This document shows positions 61,289 to 64,000 of a stretch of 64,000 bases of DNA, in pieces. The notes below the pieces were generated by a model. That model made no database searches, was not told where the DNA came from, and saw only the letters and a list, made by a program, of their open reading frames with translations. Every line of letters starts with the position of its first letter. Position 1 is the stretch's first letter. The translations under genes were made by a program, and so were the position numbers. The stretch comes from Aureispira anguillae (GTDB taxonomy: Bacteria > Bacteroidota > Bacteroidia > Chitinophagales > Saprospiraceae): assembly GCF_026000115.1 (NCBI RefSeq), contig NZ_AP026867.1, forward strand, positions 7,417,001 to 7,481,000, given 5' to 3'.

Positions 61289-63769
61289 CTATTTACGGAT
61301 CAATGCGTTTAGTTTTTTCTCATAGGTCGTAATCAATTTAGACATGACCTTATCAATATCTTTGTCTTTTAAAGTCTTATTGGCATCTTGAAAAATAAAA
61401 CTAACAGAACAAGATTTTTTGCCTGGACCAACATGCTCTTCGTTTTCGTAAACATCAAACAAGTTGGTTGCTTGTAATTGCTTGCCCCCTGTTTTAACGG
61501 CGATACCTAAGATTTCATTGTACCCAACAGCCTTGTCCAATACCAAGGCAAGGTCACGACGTACTGCGGGGTACTTAGACATTGGCTGATATTTCATTTT
61601 GTGCTTTTTTAACACCTGCAAAATCGTATCAAAATCAAAATCAGCATAAAACACCTCTTGTTTGATCCCCATTCCCAAAGCGATGTTGCCATCTAAGCGA
61701 CCAAACTGCACAATGTTTTGTTTGCCTCTATGATACTTTAACCCATAGGTAAATACCTCATCGTTAATAGGCGAACATTGAACAGAGCTAGGTAAAATTC
61801 CTAGACGAGTCATGATATGTTCCACATAGGCTTTTAGGGTATAAAAACTAACCTTTCCCCCCTTGGGATTGTGCCAGTTTTCGGGATGTTTTTGCCCCGT
61901 TAAGAACAAGGTAATGTGTTGCTGCTCAAAATAATCCCGATTGCCATCTCCATCAATAACCTTTTTGAAATAAGTTTTGCCGAACTCATACAATTTAAGA
62001 TCTTGATTTTGGCGATTTTGGTTGTGGACAATAGATTCTAAGCCACTAAACAACATGCTAGGACGCATTAAATCTAGGTGTTGGTTAGAGGTGTTGTTGA
62101 CATAAACCAAGCTATTTTCGTCCTGTGGCAAATATTTTTTGTAATATTCAGAACGAGTCATAGAGGTTGCCATCATCTCATTAAATCCAGAGCTAGTTAA
62201 TAAATCTGCAATTAGATTTTTTACTTTGAATGGATTTGGGCTTGGTGCAAAAGAAAGCACAGAACTAACCGTGGTTGGTGTTTCTACCTTATTATACCCA
62301 TAGATTCTCAAAATCTCCTCAATCACATCTGCATCTCTTGTCACATCCACCTTATTGGTAGGAATATCTACGGTCAATGCATCGGCTGTTTCTTCAAGGA
62401 TGTTCATATCCAAATAGCCCAAAATCTTTTTAATGTCTTCTTTTGGAATATCTGCACCAATCAAATCCGTTACTTTTTCAAAACGAACGTTTACTTGAGC
62501 ACGTTCTACAGGAGTTGGATACAAATCGATAACTTCTGAGGCAATCTTACCCCCTGCATATTCTTGAATCAATAAGGCAGCACGTTTTAAGGCATAAAGC
62601 GTACCATTAGGATCTACTCCTTTTTCAAAACGAGTAGCCGCATCTGTACGCAATAAATGACGCATACTAGAGCGACGGATAGAAATGGCATTGAAGAAAG
62701 CCGATTCTAAAAAGATATTAACGGTTTTATCCGTAACTCCTGATTGAATGCCTCCAAAAACCCCTGCAATACACATTCCATTGCCTTGACCATCACAAAT
62801 CATCAAATCTTCGCTGCTCAATTCACGCTCTACTTCATCTAAGGTGGTAAATTTAGTTTTATCAGCTAAATTTTTGACAACAACAGATTGATCCGTTATT
62901 TGATCATAATCAAAGGCGTGTAAGGGCTGTCCCAATTCATGCAACACGTAATTCGTAATGTCTACCACATTGTTTTTTGGCTCAATACCAATTGCTCTAA
63001 GGTGATTTTGCATCCATACAGGAGAATCCTTGATGGTTACTCCTTCTATACAAACACCTGAGTATCTAGGACAAGCTGCTGTGTTCTCAACGGCAACTTT
63101 AATTGCTAGATTGTTATTGTCGATTGTGAATTTGCTATTGTCAGGCTGTGTAAATGTACCTTGATCTTTGTAATTGGTTTTTAGCGCTGCTGCCAAATCA
63201 AAAGCAGTTCCTAGATGCCCTGTGGCATCAGAACGATTGGGCGTTAAGCCAATCTCATAAACAACATCACGAATGACTTGTTTGGAGAAATATTGAGCAG
63301 CAGGCATTCCTACCACTGCTTTTTCATCTTCTATAATAATAATACCATCGTGAGAAGTACCCAAACCGATTTCATCTTCTGCACAAATCATCCCTAAAGA
63401 TGCCTCTCCACGAATCTTGCCTTTTTTAATTTTGAAAGATTCCCCTTCAGGAGTGTACAGTAGGGTACCAACAGTAGCAACAACAACTTTTTTGCCAACT
63501 GCTTTTGGTGCATTAGGTGCGCCACAAACGATTTGCAAATGCTCATCTCCACCTACATTTACCGTGGTAACAGACAATTTATCCGCACCTGGGTGTTTTT
63601 GACACGTTAAGACTTCGCCAATCACTAAACCAGCAAGGCTACCTTTAATGGTTTCGTAGATTTCCATTCCTTCAACTTCCAATCCTATATTGGTCAGAAT
63701 ATCACTTACTTCGTCTTTTGATTCTTTTACGTCAACGTATTGTTTTAACCAATTTAGTGAAACTTTCAT
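61289..63769 (-). CDS. pheT: Phenylalanine-tRNA ligase beta subunit
   Basis: Beta subunit of the heterotetrameric phenylalanyl-tRNA synthetase, 826 residues. The start (MKVSLNWLKQYVDV) is standard, followed by an EMAP/OB-type tRNA-binding domain at about 40-155 with VGEVLTCQKHPGADKLSV. The B3/B4 editing domain follows, including VDITNYVLHELGQPLHAFD. The B5 domain and catalytic-like core come next, including a conserved FEKGVDPN segment. The C-terminal anticodon-binding (FDX-ACB) domain begins near residue 730 with MSKYPAVRRDLALVL. pheS is not in the window. It heads the leftward cluster pheT - coiled coil - zapA - rny. A TATCTTTG box on this strand at 63814-63821 lies 45 bp upstream of the start and could be its -7 element, without a clear -33. 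Confidence 0.96.
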   Translation of the reverse strand: MKVSLNWLKQYVDVKESKDEVSDILTNIGLEVEGMEIYETIKGSLAGLVIGEVLTCQKHPGADKLSVTTVNVGGDEHLQIVCGAPNAPKAVGKKVVVATVGTLLYTPEGESFKIKKGKIRGEASLGMICAEDEIGLGTSHDGIIIIEDEKAVVGMPAAQYFSKQVIRDVVYEIGLTPNRSDATGHLGTAFDLAAALKTNYKDQGTFTQPDNSKFTIDNNNLAIKVAVENTAACPRYSGVCIEGVTIKDSPVWMQNHLRAIGIEPKNNVVDITNYVLHELGQPLHAFDYDQITDQSVVVKNLADKTKFTTLDEVERELSSEDLMICDGQGNGMCIAGVFGGIQSGVTDKTVNIFLESAFFNAISIRRSSMRHLLRTDAATRFEKGVDPNGTLYALKRAALLIQEYAGGKIASEVIDLYPTPVERAQVNVRFEKVTDLIGADIPKEDIKKILGYLDMNILEETADALTVDIPTNKVDVTRDADVIEEILRIYGYNKVETPTTVSSVLSFAPSPNPFKVKNLIADLLTSSGFNEMMATSMTRSEYYKKYLPQDENSLVYVNNTSNQHLDLMRPSMLFSGLESIVHNQNRQNQDLKLYEFGKTYFKKVIDGDGNRDYFEQQHITLFLTGQKHPENWHNPKGGKVSFYTLKAYVEHIMTRLGILPSSVQCSPINDEVFTYGLKYHRGKQNIVQFGRLDGNIALGMGIKQEVFYADFDFDTILQVLKKHKMKYQPMSKYPAVRRDLALVLDKAVGYNEILGIAVKTGGKQLQATNLFDVYENEEHVGPGKKSCSVSFIFQDANKTLKDKDIDKVMSKLITTYEKKLNALIRK

Positions 63770-63845
63770 GGTCTATATTTATATTGTTAATAGTAGTTTC
63801 TAAAAATAAAAGCCAAAGATACAAATTTTCCTAGATTTTAATATT

Positions 63846-64000
63846 AGAAGTTGTTTAAAATAATCGTTAGTTCTATGTACAGGGCAAACTAAAAACAAAG
63901 TGCTCACGAGCAAAGCGAGCTAAAGTTTTTAGTATAAAATATAGAACCTTTGCTTAATGATGATTTGTATTTTAGGTCATGCTAATTCTTTGGTATGCTA
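63846..64000. mobile_element. Left part of a MITE-like element truncated by the window edge
   Basis: Begins AGAAGTTGTTTAAAA at 63846-63860, the same inverted-end sequence as 44698-44970 and 32006-32216. Inside it carries ATGTACAGGGCAAACTA at 63875-63891 and a 22 bp block at 63895-63916 matching the repeat at 38024-38162. The right end lies outside the window. Confidence 0.5.

Overview
The window looks like a chromosomal segment of a free-living, AT-rich member of the Bacteroidota. The supporting signs are TAnnTTTG-type -7 promoter elements with TTG about 20 bp upstream, type IX secretion (T9SS) style C-terminal domains, a PorV/PorQ-type outer-membrane barrel, a carboxypeptidase-regulatory-like TonB-dependent receptor, SPII lipoproteins, and ribosome binding sites that are mostly weak. 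The long intergenic regions and many small palindromic repeats would fit a Saprospiria-type genome, but the genus cannot be fixed from sequence alone. I saw no tRNA, rRNA, CRISPR array, transposase or phage gene.

Layout. 1-5.7 kb holds housekeeping genes: pdxA (cut by the left edge, with a long charged tail), a leucyl aminopeptidase, rsmA and a 2-hydroxyacid dehydrogenase. 6.2-28.5 kb is the striking part: a TonB-dependent receptor, then four giant secreted paralogues of about 1,365 residues (called A, B, C and D here) with a PorV-like barrel gene between A and B. A, B and C are almost identical over roughly 635 residues of their C-terminal half but differ in patches in the N-terminal half. 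D is an older, more diverged copy. 28.9-33.7 kb carries greA, a HIT protein and two POT peptide transporters. 34.4-41.5 kb carries a VWA protein, a short methylmalonyl-CoA mutase-like subunit, a sugar nucleotidyltransferase, an M20 dipeptidase and a DUF2461 protein. 41.8-44.6 kb is a membrane protein plus LytS/LytTR-type two-component system. 45-58.7 kb is mixed: a phosphodiesterase-like lipoprotein with replaced catalytic residues, the yceD-rpmF pair, a TlpA-like lipoprotein, an endonuclease, a hydrolase, a GH3-family protein, an SRPBCC protein, mpl and several unknowns. 58.7-63.8 kb is a leftward cluster, pheT - coiled-coil protein - zapA - rny.

How the parts may work together. The A-D proteins have signal peptides and a C-terminal domain resembling T9SS sorting domains, so they are probably carried across the outer membrane by the T9SS and displayed on or released from the cell. 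The adjacent PorV-like barrel and TonB-dependent receptor are plausible partners. The homogenised core with variable N-terminal patches suggests recurrent recombination among the copies.

At least two families of short non-coding elements with inverted ends are scattered between genes. One has ends like AGAAGTTGTTTAAAAATG, the other like CATTACTTCGTTAAAAAA. No element encodes a transposase, so they look like MITEs or REP-like elements.
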